Below are positions 47,801 to 56,052 of a stretch of DNA of 64,000 nucleotides, piece by piece. Origin of the DNA: Anaerolineae bacterium (GTDB taxonomy: Bacteria; Chloroflexota; Anaerolineae; Promineifilales; Promineifilaceae); contig JADLAX010000070.1 of the NCBI GenBank assembly GCA_020848035.1, forward strand, positions 1 to 64,000, read 5' to 3'. The notes below the pieces were generated by a model. It had not been told where the DNA came from. It was given only the letters and a program-made list of their open reading frames with translations, and did no database searches. Both the position numbers and the translations under genes were made by a program. Every line of letters starts with the position of its first letter. Within the stretch, counting starts at the first letter, position 1.

Positions 47801-49551
47801 TCATATGTGTGTTCGCAGGCGACAGCTTCAGTGCAGACGGGGCAGAAACTTTTGTGATTAATCCCCAGGAGGCGATAGACTACCTGACTCTGTTACAGGA
47901 ATTGCAGCAACAAAAGAAGCTGCCAGACAGTGTGCTGCACTTATGGAATGTCACGGCTAGGCTACCAACAGCAGCCAACGGAGAAACTTTCAAGCAAGCC
48001 CAGTGGCTAGGCTACTACAGCCTCCTGTTTTTGGCGCAGGCGCTAGCTCAGGCCAATGTACTCACGCCGCTGCACATCTGGGCCGTATCTAATCATTTGC
48101 AGGAAGTAGAAAGCCACGACACGGTCCAGCCAGAAAAAGCAACGCTTCTGGGGCCATGTCGCGTGATTCCTCAGGAATATGCCCATATTACCTGCCATAG
48201 TCTAGATTTGGACGAAAATCATCCTGAACTGATTAGGCAAATTCTGGCCGAGGTAACGGCCGTTCCCTCTGATTTTGCGGTTGCTTACCGCGGACGCCGC
48301 CGCTGGGTCCAAACTTTTGAATGCGTCACACCCTTTGATAATGCACCAGTTCCCCTAAAAGAGCAGGGCGTTTATCTCATCACTGGCGGTTTGGGTGGTG
48401 TTGGCCAGATTTTGGCCCGTACCCTCGCAGAATCCTACCGGGCACGACTTGTAATAACCAGCCGCTCCCCCTTCCCTCCCCCAGAAGATTGGGAGGTCTG
48501 GCTGAAAACACACGATGACAATGACCGGGTAAGCCGCAATATTCACAACATACGTGAACTGGAATCGTTAGGTGCAGCGGTCTTGATCCTTCAGGCAGAC
48601 GTGGTCGACGAAGCCCAGATGAAAGCAGCAATTGAGCAAATTAAGGTACGCTTTGGCCAATTAAATGGGGTATTACATGCCGCAGGCGTCACCAGCGGAT
48701 CTTCCGTCTTCACCCCTCTAGCCGACATTGGCATCAATGAATCTGAAACTCAGTTTGGACCAAAAGCATATGGTCTGTACATTTTAGAAAGCGTCCTGCA
48801 ACTTGAGCCACTTGATTTTTGCTTATTATTTTCCAGCAATGCAGCCATCTTGGGTGGGTTGGGGTTTGTAGCGTATTCGGCCTCAAATGGGTTTATGGAT
48901 GCCTTTGCCCTGAGCCGAAGCGGTCGGACCAACTGGCCATGGATCAGTGCCAATTGGGACCATTGGCCAGAAGAGACAAAACAATATGCCGGTTTCCAGA
49001 CAAGCATGGAACAATTCACTATGACCGTAGCCGAGAGCGAAGCTGCTTTCAAAAAAGTGTTAACGCTGGCTAAAGAAGGCCACGTGGTGGTCTCAACCGG
49101 CGATTTGACCGAACGCATGAAGGTGTGGATCAGCCGTGAATCAACAGAGGTAGACCTAATCATTCACAACGGACGCGCTGCCCACCCGCGCCCAGCCATC
49201 CAAAGCATCTATGTAGCGCCTGAGACCGATACTGAAAAGCTGGTGGCTTCCATCTGGCAAGAGGTTTTAGGCATCGAGCTGGTGGGCATCCACGACAGTT
49301 TCTTTGATTTGGGTGGACACTCCCTCTTGGCTACCCGGCTAATAGCCCGGCTGCGGGATGCGTTCCAGGTTGATTTACCGCTGAGTCACTTTTTTGAATC
49401 GCCCACTGTAGCCGAGTTGGCCAGAAGAATTGACGATGCCCAAGGCCAGACAGCGGATGAGGAAACGATGGCTATCCTGGAGATGCTGGCCGAAATGTCT
49501 GATGATGAGGCCGCAACGGCCTTGAAAAATCGAGAGGAATTGGCGGATTGA
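44887..49551 (+). CDS. type I PKS module, KS-AT-KR-ACP (PKS3)
   Basis: 1554 residues. KS (Cys ~185 in TACSTA; IETHGTGTALGDT; KTNFGHLDAAAG), AT with GHSIGEY (~640) and SHAFHS (~738, malonyl pattern), KR that looks active (GGLGGVG ~1166, HAAG, GPKAYG Lys, FSSNAA Ser, AYSASNGF Tyr) and an ACP (LGGHSLLATR ~1478). No DH or ER domain, so another hydroxyl is expected. The start codon overlaps the glycosyltransferase stop by one base; AGGAG lies upstream, and either ATG of the pair (44887 or 44890) could be used. Unlike PKS1 and PKS2 it ends in an acidic amphipathic tail (ETMAILEMLAEMSDDEAATA), a different docking type that should hand the chain to an NRPS, probably the C-A-T protein three genes on. 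Its stop overlaps the PIG-L start. Confidence 0.96.
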   Translation: MMGNEAVIEQLDGSEIAIIGLACRFPGANDLEKFWQNLVNGVESITDLPDEEIDLQGWDAALLENPSYVKRAPLLENVDKFDAGFFGLTPKEAEVMDPQQRFFLECAWEALERAGYNPETYEENIGVFAGARTNTYLYNLVTNPEVMRSLGAFEIGLGNDLAFMTSRVSFKLNLRGPSYSIHTACSTALAAVHLACQSLLIHECHMALAGGVAINVPQKTGYLYQPGGIVSPDGHCRAFDVESQGTLFGSGVGIVVLKRLEEAILEGDQIYAVIRGTATNNDGARKASFTAPGVQGQEDVILEALAAAGVEPDEISYIETHGTGTALGDTIEIRALARAFGTATDETGFCALGSVKTNFGHLDAAAGIASLIKTVLALQHKTLPPTLYFNEPNPNIDFANTPFYVNARQAPWQTKRLPRRAGVSSFGIGGTNAHIVLEEAPHLAPSGETRSSQLLLLSARSEAALAQATHNLASHLQTRAAELPDSEMAFRYLADAAYTLQVGRKAFKHRLIAVCQTLTQGAKDLEALTPGAVFSDQSEVEDRNVAFLFPGQGAQYVQMSADLYQAEPVFREQVDHCAELLEPHLGLDLRTILFPEATQTEVATAQLQQTAFTQPALFVIEYALAQLWQSWGIRPQAMLGHSIGEYVAACLAGVFSLETALALVAARGRFMQSLPEGGMLAVFAGEDVVQASLSADLSLAAVNLPEQCVVSGTMQAIEQLSKKFEAEGIEVRHLRTSHAFHSSMMEPILDKFAALVGQATLQSPQLPFLSNVSGTWITDDEATNPEYWGHHLRQTVRFSDNLSELLKNKDWVLLEVGPGKTLTRMVRQHDDYDQTQVLLASSRHPDQKQPDDAFILKTLGRLWLAGVQVDWAGFYAQEKRHRAPLPTYPFERQRYWIEARPVNDTTAVSPRITRKIDDVDAWLNVPSWKRVPLPSHLVAQELEDKKTWLLFMDEMGIAKAIADRLQQAKQTVICVFAGDSFSADGAETFVINPQEAIDYLTLLQELQQQKKLPDSVLHLWNVTARLPTAANGETFKQAQWLGYYSLLFLAQALAQANVLTPLHIWAVSNHLQEVESHDTVQPEKATLLGPCRVIPQEYAHITCHSLDLDENHPELIRQILAEVTAVPSDFAVAYRGRRRWVQTFECVTPFDNAPVPLKEQGVYLITGGLGGVGQILARTLAESYRARLVITSRSPFPPPEDWEVWLKTHDDNDRVSRNIHNIRELESLGAAVLILQADVVDEAQMKAAIEQIKVRFGQLNGVLHAAGVTSGSSVFTPLADIGINESETQFGPKAYGLYILESVLQLEPLDFCLLFSSNAAILGGLGFVAYSASNGFMDAFALSRSGRTNWPWISANWDHWPEETKQYAGFQTSMEQFTMTVAESEAAFKKVLTLAKEGHVVVSTGDLTERMKVWISRESTEVDLIIHNGRAAHPRPAIQSIYVAPETDTEKLVASIWQEVLGIELVGIHDSFFDLGGHSLLATRLIARLRDAFQVDLPLSHFFESPTVAELARRIDDAQGQTADEETMAILEMLAEMSDDEAATALKNREELAD

Positions 49552-50306
49552 CGCAACCTAAGTATGATGCCATCTATTTGTCACCCCATTTAGACGATGT
49601 AGCATTGTCTTGTGGCGGGCAAATTGCTCGGCAAACGGCCGTAGGGCAATCAGTCCTGATCGTAACGGTGACCGCTGGAGAGGTGGCGTCTACAGGGATG
49701 TCGTCGCTGGGGCAACAATTGCACCTGCATTGGCAAATTCAGCAGGAGAACGGGGTTGCAACCCGACGGCTGGAAGATGCACATGCCTGCTCTGTTTTAC
49801 AGGCAGATTTTGTGCATTGGGAAGTGCCCGACGCGATTTATCGCTTACACCCCTTTACCCAGGTGCCATTGTATGCGTCGATAGCCGCACTGGCGGGCAA
49901 TCTGCATCCGGTTGAGATGTCGCTGGTTACGGCCGTTGCCCGCCAACTTCAAAGCTTACCCACCTATCGACAGCTGTATGTTCCTTTGGCCGTAGGCAAC
50001 CATGTAGATCATCAACTGGTGAGGCTAGCGGCCGAACATTGCTTTGGAATGCAGCTTTTTTATTACGAAGATTACCCTTATGCGCAAGTACCGGAGCTGT
50101 TAGAAGAGAAGTTGCGGGACGGTTCATGGCAGTGCGAGGTGATCCCTTTGTCTAGAGCGGATTTGACGACAAAGCTTACGGCAATTGCCTGTTTCTCATC
50201 CCAAATCAGTTCATTATTTCAAAGCTGGGATAACGCGACGAAGTTGATAAAAGCGTACGTAAATCAGACCGGAGGAGAACGTATTTGGCAGCAAATGCCC
50301 CATTAA
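49548..50306 (+). CDS. PIG-L/LmbE-family deacetylase
   Basis: 252 residues. The zinc-binding signature SPHLDDVALSCGG is at the N-terminus, and the second metal-site segment is VGNHVDHQLV (around residue 150). In this family (PIG-L, MshB, teicoplanin Orf2-type) the enzyme removes the N-acetyl group of GlcNAc or a GlcNAc-bearing molecule. Flanked by two glycosyltransferases, it most likely converts a transferred GlcNAc to glucosamine on the natural product. Hydrolysis of another N-acyl amine is an alternative. It starts with TTG at 49548, overlapping the PKS3 stop by four bases, so it is translationally coupled, and its end overlaps the next gene by 22 bases. No signal peptide is visible, so cytoplasmic action is expected. 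Confidence 0.9.
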   Translation: MTQPKYDAIYLSPHLDDVALSCGGQIARQTAVGQSVLIVTVTAGEVASTGMSSLGQQLHLHWQIQQENGVATRRLEDAHACSVLQADFVHWEVPDAIYRLHPFTQVPLYASIAALAGNLHPVEMSLVTAVARQLQSLPTYRQLYVPLAVGNHVDHQLVRLAAEHCFGMQLFYYEDYPYAQVPELLEEKLRDGSWQCEVIPLSRADLTTKLTAIACFSSQISSLFQSWDNATKLIKAYVNQTGGERIWQQMPH

Positions 50307-52504
50307 ACGTCTGGCTCATCACGGCCGAATATCCCCCTGCACATAAAGGCGGACAAGGAGTCCACACGCGAGACCTGGCACATGGTTTGGCCGAATTAGG
50401 TTGTTCGGTGACGGTTTTAGCCTTTACGCCACAGGATATAACCGTTTCCCCATATGGCCCGATTAACGTTCACTTTATTAGTGCAAAATCTTCTGGCCTG
50501 GATAGCGAACATGCCGGGTTCATAACGGCTATAAATGCCTTAAACGAAGAATTTATTCGTTACGGACGTGAGCTGGCCTTTCGGCAGGGGGAGAAACCAG
50601 ACATTATCCATTGCCAGGATTGGATACTGTTTCCAGCAGGGCAGGTTTTGGCGCACACATGGGGGGTGCGAGTTGTTAGCACAGTTCATTTGTTAGACGA
50701 ACCGTGCCAACGCTGGTGGGGTCAGGTGCCTGATCCAGAAAATGTCCGGCAGGAACAGCGGTACTGTCGAGAGGCAGATGCCCTGATTGCCGTCAGCCAG
50801 GCGATGGCCGACGTCATCAACCAAACGCATCAGGTGCCGAACGAAAGGCTATATGTGGTTCACAATGGGGTTAATACGCCACTGTTTCAACCAAACGTCT
50901 CCCCGGAAGCCCGATCCCGGCTGCGGCAAACGGTAGGTGGAGATGGTAATAAGATCATTCTATTTGCTGGCCGCCTATCGCCAGTAAAAGGGATCGATGC
51001 ATTTTTTGCGGCTGCAGTGCAAGTGGTGGCTGCTTTTCCCAACGTACGCTACCTTATCGCGGGAGAACCTGCCTCGCGCACCTCGGCCCAAAGCGTGAAG
51101 GCGTTACAACAGCAGCACCCCGAGTTGAACACCCATCTCAAAATCCTGGGCAAGATACCGCAGAAGCAGCTGGCGCTACTGTATCAGGCAGCCGATCTGG
51201 CTGTCGTATCTTCCCTTTTTGAATCATTTGGCTTTGCTGCGGCAGAACCCATGGCCGCCGGCGTACCTGTAGTGGCCACAGAAACAGGTGGACTACCGGA
51301 AATAATTACCCATGAGAAGACCGGACTCTTGGTTCCCGTATTCGTTGGCGAAAATGGGAAGCGCGAGGTGGATGTCACCGCGCTGGCTGGGGCGCAATGC
51401 CGCCTGCTACAAGATGAAGCGTTGGCTAGACAGTTAGGCAAGGCAGGACAGAAACGAATTATGGCTCACTTCCGCCAGGAAAGGATGGTTCAGGAAACGC
51501 TGGCAGTTTACCATCGTGTGCGCCATCAGCCGTCGATGCCAATAACCACTCTGAGTCAACCAGCGTCTCCCTGGGATGACGCGGGTTGGTTGGAAGCCGT
51601 AACGTTGTGGGTAAAGACAGAAATGGGCCATAACAGCCGATTCCTGACTGGTCCCAGCGAAACTGTCCGGCGCTCACCCGATGGCTGTATATTGCGATTC
51701 CCAACGGGAAAAGCATCTGTTTACTTAAAAGCTGTGCCTTCGCATTATGCTCACGAACCCGTACTGACGGAAGCTTTGGCCCGGCAGTTCTCGGCCCACA
51801 TTACTCCGGTGCTGGCCGTGGAACCCAAGCAGCGCTGGCTACTCACAGAAGAAATGTCCGGGCGACCGCTTTATGAAACGTTTGATCTGAGGGCGTGGCA
51901 AAAAACGATGCGGATTTTGGCTCAAATGCAGATCCATTTTGCAGATAAGGCAGAAACACTGCTAGCCTTGGGTTGTTTTGATCGCCGTCTGGCACGGTTA
52001 GGGGAGCGGCTCAGGTTGTTTCAAGCTGCTGCATCTCACTTCAATCTAGACTCTGCACTCTTTGTGCAGATCGCACCACAGGTAGAGCTGTTGTGCCAAC
52101 AGGTCGCTTCGTATCAAATTCCGGCAACGCTGGAGCATGGCGATTTTCATCCCAACAATATTTTTATAGCCGGGCAGCACCCTGTCATCTTCGATTGGGC
52201 CGACAGTGCCGTGTCGCATCCCTTTTTTAGCCCTGCGGCGTTATTGGGCTACATCACGCTCACTCTGCCAGATATGCAAGAGCATGAAGCCAGCCTGCAG
52301 GCAGCATATCTCCAGCCATGGACAACATACCGACCGATGGCTGAACTGGTGAGATCATTTGAAATAATACGACCGTTGGCCACTCTGCATTATGCGCTCA
52401 ACATGTTCGAATGTTGGCAAAGCCGTCCCCAGCCCAACCCCGTCGAACCGGAGATGATGAAAGCAGTCTCAACTTGTATGCAGCTGACCGTCAACACACT
52501 ATAA
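50285..52504 (+). CDS. GT4 glycosyltransferase fused to APH-type kinase domain
   Basis: 739 residues with two enzymes in one chain. Residues 1-~415 are a GT4 glycosyltransferase: VWLITAEYPPAHKGGQGVHT, the ~170-200 region ALIAVSQAMAD...VVHNGVNT, LFAGRLSPVKGIDAF, and the donor-site SSLFESFGFAAAEPMAAG (~313). Residues ~440-739 have the aminoglycoside-phosphotransferase/choline-kinase fold: VYLKAVPS (ATP Lys candidate), LLTEEMSGRPL, catalytic LEHGDFHPNN (~617-625) and metal-binding VIFDWADS (~636). So one protein can add a sugar and probably phosphorylate a hydroxyl. Phosphorylation inside the producer is a common self-resistance device and is the inferred role here; sugar 1-kinase activity supplying a donor is an alternative. 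TTG at 50285 has GGAGGAG seven bases upstream, inside the PIG-L gene. Confidence 0.88.
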   Translation: MAANAPLNVWLITAEYPPAHKGGQGVHTRDLAHGLAELGCSVTVLAFTPQDITVSPYGPINVHFISAKSSGLDSEHAGFITAINALNEEFIRYGRELAFRQGEKPDIIHCQDWILFPAGQVLAHTWGVRVVSTVHLLDEPCQRWWGQVPDPENVRQEQRYCREADALIAVSQAMADVINQTHQVPNERLYVVHNGVNTPLFQPNVSPEARSRLRQTVGGDGNKIILFAGRLSPVKGIDAFFAAAVQVVAAFPNVRYLIAGEPASRTSAQSVKALQQQHPELNTHLKILGKIPQKQLALLYQAADLAVVSSLFESFGFAAAEPMAAGVPVVATETGGLPEIITHEKTGLLVPVFVGENGKREVDVTALAGAQCRLLQDEALARQLGKAGQKRIMAHFRQERMVQETLAVYHRVRHQPSMPITTLSQPASPWDDAGWLEAVTLWVKTEMGHNSRFLTGPSETVRRSPDGCILRFPTGKASVYLKAVPSHYAHEPVLTEALARQFSAHITPVLAVEPKQRWLLTEEMSGRPLYETFDLRAWQKTMRILAQMQIHFADKAETLLALGCFDRRLARLGERLRLFQAAASHFNLDSALFVQIAPQVELLCQQVASYQIPATLEHGDFHPNNIFIAGQHPVIFDWADSAVSHPFFSPAALLGYITLTLPDMQEHEASLQAAYLQPWTTYRPMAELVRSFEIIRPLATLHYALNMFECWQSRPQPNPVEPEMMKAVSTCMQLTVNTL

Positions 52505-52602
52505 ACCAGGCATGGTCAAAAGTTGAATATCCTGGTAAGGCAACAAAACTTCCATAAAAGCACCCGTGCGTTCACGAAACGACAGGTCTGTAATCTAAGT
52601 TA

Positions 52603-55600
52603 ATGGCGAAAAACGAAGAAATCCAAAAACAAATTGAAAAACTCTCACCGCAAAAGCGCGCCCTGCTGGAGGCTATGCTGCGGCAAAGGGAGCAGACCCG
52701 AGAAAGTAAACAAGCCATTCCACGTCGACCGGATCAGGCACAGGTGCCGCTCTCTTATGTGCAACAGCGTCTGTGGGTATTAGACCAACTACAACCGGGA
52801 AATCCAGCTTATAACCTGGCGGTACCCCTGCGCATACGCGGCCAATACCAAACAGGAGCATTGTCACATAGCCTGGAGCAGCTCATACAGCGACATGAAA
52901 TCTTGCGCACAGTTTTCGATTTAATAGACGATCAGCCAGTACAAATTATCCATCAAGCGCTGGAAGTCCCGCTAGCTGAAAAAGACCTATCCCATCTACC
53001 GCCCGATGCGCGTGAGGCGGAAGCAATTCGACTGGCAGGAGAAGAAAGCAAACGGCCATTTAATTTAAAAGATGGGCCCCTAATGCGCACGCTGCTACTA
53101 CGCCTGGACCATGATGACCACCTGCTGCTCATCTGCATGCACCATATCATCTCTGATGATTGGTCAATGGGAATCTTCATTCAGGAAATGAGCCAAATCT
53201 ATGAGGCTAAAGCCAGAGGGGAGACGGCTGAATTGTCAGAGTTGCCCATTCAATATGGCGATTTTGCTCATTGGCAGCGGCAGCAGTTTCAGGGAGCGCT
53301 GTTGGAGAAACAGCTGGCCTATTGGCAAGAGCAATTAACCGTTAGCAATGACGGCCAGCGCCGTTTGCCTGTCTTGCAAATGCCCACAGACCGGCCACGG
53401 CCCAGCAAACAAACGTTTGTCGGCAGCAAGGAGCCAGTAAATCTTCCAGCCGACTTATCCAGGCAGTTAAATCAGTTACGACAACAAGAAAACGTTACCC
53501 TTTTCATGATCTTACTGGCAGCGTTCCAAACATTGCTGCACCGCTACACCGAACAGAATGACCTCATCGTGGGGATGCCAATTGCCGGGCGTCGTCAAAG
53601 TGAAACAGAAGGACTGATCGGCTATTTTGTCAACACCTTAGCCTTGCGCACCGATCTTTCTGGTGATCCGACGTTTCGGGAACTGCTTCAGCGCGTACGC
53701 CCTGTAGTGTTGGGGGCTCTGGACAACCAGGACTTGCCCGTAGAAAAAATTATCGAGCTGTTACAACCAGAGCGGGATTTGAGCCGTCCGCTTTTGTTCC
53801 AGACGATGCTCATATTACGCACCGCACCCAAACCAGCGCTGTCGCTCCCTGGTCTAGAAATCGAGCCAGTTGATGCCGTCGCACATACTGCCCCGGTCGA
53901 TTTAACGCTCTCCCTAACGGATACCCCCAAGGGCTTAGTCGGTTCGCTAGAATATAATACAGACCTGTTTGACCCTTCCACCATGCAGCGCTTTTTGAGT
54001 CACTTCCAGGTATTGCTGGAAGGCATCGTGGCAAACCCGGATCGACGGCTTTCAACATTGCCGTTATTGTCCTCTCTTGAAACCCAACAGCTGCTTCATG
54101 AGTGGAATCCGGCAACTCCCTTCCTTTGGCCAGGCACATATGCTCACCAACGTTTTACTAAACAGGCTCGACGTGCGCCTAATAAAATTGCTGTAGCAGG
54201 CGATCAGAAATCATTGACTTATGCCGAACTAAATGCGCGGTCCAACCAGTTGGCCCACTATTTGCAGGGTTTGGGGGTGAAGCCTGAAATAACAGTCGGC
54301 TTGTATATTCCTCGCTCGGTAGACCAGTCGGTAGCGATGCTAGGCGTGTTAAAAGCAGGCGGGGCGTATGTACCGCTGGATCCCGCTTATCCTGAAGAAC
54401 GACTCGCGTTTATGCTTGAGAATGCCAATATTTCGGTTCTGCTAACACAGGAAGCGGTAATCGCCGCTGCCGACTGGCAATACCAAAGCCCGCAGCCTCT
54501 TAAAATCGTCTGTCTTGATTCAGAGTGGCACCTCATCAACCAGGAAGCAGCTGATGAACCACAGGCAATGCTGCACCCAGACAATCTAGCCTACATTATT
54601 TACACATCAGGCTCTACGGGGCAACCCAAAGGGGTGAGCGTCACCCACCGCTCGCTGATGGCTTATTTAACGGCTATTCTCCCCCCCTTAGACATTCAGC
54701 CTGAAGATCGCGTACTTAATTTTGCCTCGATCAGCTTTGATGCTACAACGGAAGAGCTATACCCCGTCTGGTTCAACGGCGCAACTGTTGTGTTGCGACC
54801 AGAGCGGATTGCCCCCCACCTAGAATTTAGCGAATTTGTTGCACAGCAGCGGATTTCGGTGCTTAGTCTGCCCGCCCCTTTCTGGCATGAATGGGTATAC
54901 CAACTTTCCCTGCTGGCAGCAGAGTCGCCTAAACTGCCATCACATGTACGCCTTATACTACTGAATGCCGCTGAACCAGCCCCGGACCGATTTGCCCTTT
55001 GGCGCAAATTTGGCGGCGACGATGTTCGCTGGATCAATACCTATGGTCCCACTGAAATCACGGTGACCGCGACAATTTACGAGCCGACAACGCTGGGTGA
55101 GAAAGAAAAGCAATGGCCACGTATGCCCATCGGTCGCCCTCTAGTCAACTGCACCCTGTACGTATTGGACACCAATATGAAGCCAGTACCAACAGGTGTT
55201 CCGGGGCGTCTGTATATTGGTGGGAGTGGCGTGACACGGGGATATCTCAAACGGCCGTCCCTTACTGCCGAACGCTTTATACCAGATCCATTTTCGCAGC
55301 TTGGGGGCGCGAGATTTTACGACACGGGTGACCTGGTGCGCTATTTATCTGACGGCAACCTGGAATTTTTGGGGCGAGTTGATCATCAAGTAAAAGTGCG
55401 CGGCTTCCGCGTTGAGCCAGGCGAGATTGAAGCCATTCTAGCTCAACATCCCGCCTTACAAGAGAATGCAGTTCAGGCATGGCCAGACGCCGGAGGAAAT
55501 AATCAGTTAGTGGCTTATGTGGTTTATGGCCCTGGACAAAACGTTTCTTTTTCGGACCTGCGTCATTTTTTAAGCGAAAAGCTCCCGGGCTATATGGTTC

Positions 55601-56052
55601 CCACAGCATTTGAGGTGCTGCTTACTCTCCCCCGCTTACCCAATGGCAAGGTTGATCGGGATAGACTGCCGAAACCTGCACCAGATCGTACTCAACAAAA
55701 ACCGGATTACGTAGCTCCCCGGACTGACCTGGAAGAAGTTTTGGCGAGTATATTTGCCGAAACGCTTAATATTGACGAGATTGGCATTTTTGATGACTTT
55801 TTTGAACGTGGGGGGCACTCCTTAATAGCTACGCAGGTTATTTCTCGTATTCACCGCATTTTTAAGATCCAGTTACCTTTACGTGCTCTGTTTGAATCGC
55901 CTACAGTAGCAGGCTTAACCACTACCTTAATGACTTTACCAGCGCATGGCCGCAATATTGAAACCACCGCCAAAATGCTTATCCGATTGAGTCAGCTTCC
56001 CAACGAAGCGGTCAAAAAGATGCTTGTGGAGAAAAAGGCAGACAACCTATGA
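52603..56052 (+). CDS. single-module NRPS, C-A-T (NRPS2)
   Basis: 1149 residues. The N-terminal helical segment (EEIQKQIEKLSPQKRALLEA) is typical of NRPS docking ends. The condensation domain has HHIISDDW (~180). The adenylation domain has YTSGSTGQPKG (~667), TYGPTE and YDTGDL, and pocket code DAESLNTVTK, which I cannot assign. It belongs, with A5 of the large NRPS, to a subtype where the A4/A5 region reads SFDA.xE.xxP.W with PAPFWHEW. The carrier motif is ERGGHSLIAT (~1070). The tail AKMLIRLSQLPNEAVKKML is a probable C-terminal docking helix. It should accept the chain from PKS3 and pass it to the large NRPS on the other strand. Its stop overlaps the start of the exporter-acylase gene (ATGA). 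Confidence 0.95.
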   Translation: MAKNEEIQKQIEKLSPQKRALLEAMLRQREQTRESKQAIPRRPDQAQVPLSYVQQRLWVLDQLQPGNPAYNLAVPLRIRGQYQTGALSHSLEQLIQRHEILRTVFDLIDDQPVQIIHQALEVPLAEKDLSHLPPDAREAEAIRLAGEESKRPFNLKDGPLMRTLLLRLDHDDHLLLICMHHIISDDWSMGIFIQEMSQIYEAKARGETAELSELPIQYGDFAHWQRQQFQGALLEKQLAYWQEQLTVSNDGQRRLPVLQMPTDRPRPSKQTFVGSKEPVNLPADLSRQLNQLRQQENVTLFMILLAAFQTLLHRYTEQNDLIVGMPIAGRRQSETEGLIGYFVNTLALRTDLSGDPTFRELLQRVRPVVLGALDNQDLPVEKIIELLQPERDLSRPLLFQTMLILRTAPKPALSLPGLEIEPVDAVAHTAPVDLTLSLTDTPKGLVGSLEYNTDLFDPSTMQRFLSHFQVLLEGIVANPDRRLSTLPLLSSLETQQLLHEWNPATPFLWPGTYAHQRFTKQARRAPNKIAVAGDQKSLTYAELNARSNQLAHYLQGLGVKPEITVGLYIPRSVDQSVAMLGVLKAGGAYVPLDPAYPEERLAFMLENANISVLLTQEAVIAAADWQYQSPQPLKIVCLDSEWHLINQEAADEPQAMLHPDNLAYIIYTSGSTGQPKGVSVTHRSLMAYLTAILPPLDIQPEDRVLNFASISFDATTEELYPVWFNGATVVLRPERIAPHLEFSEFVAQQRISVLSLPAPFWHEWVYQLSLLAAESPKLPSHVRLILLNAAEPAPDRFALWRKFGGDDVRWINTYGPTEITVTATIYEPTTLGEKEKQWPRMPIGRPLVNCTLYVLDTNMKPVPTGVPGRLYIGGSGVTRGYLKRPSLTAERFIPDPFSQLGGARFYDTGDLVRYLSDGNLEFLGRVDHQVKVRGFRVEPGEIEAILAQHPALQENAVQAWPDAGGNNQLVAYVVYGPGQNVSFSDLRHFLSEKLPGYMVPTAFEVLLTLPRLPNGKVDRDRLPKPAPDRTQQKPDYVAPRTDLEEVLASIFAETLNIDEIGIFDDFFERGGHSLIATQVISRIHRIFKIQLPLRALFESPTVAGLTTTLMTLPAHGRNIETTAKMLIRLSQLPNEAVKKMLVEKKADNL

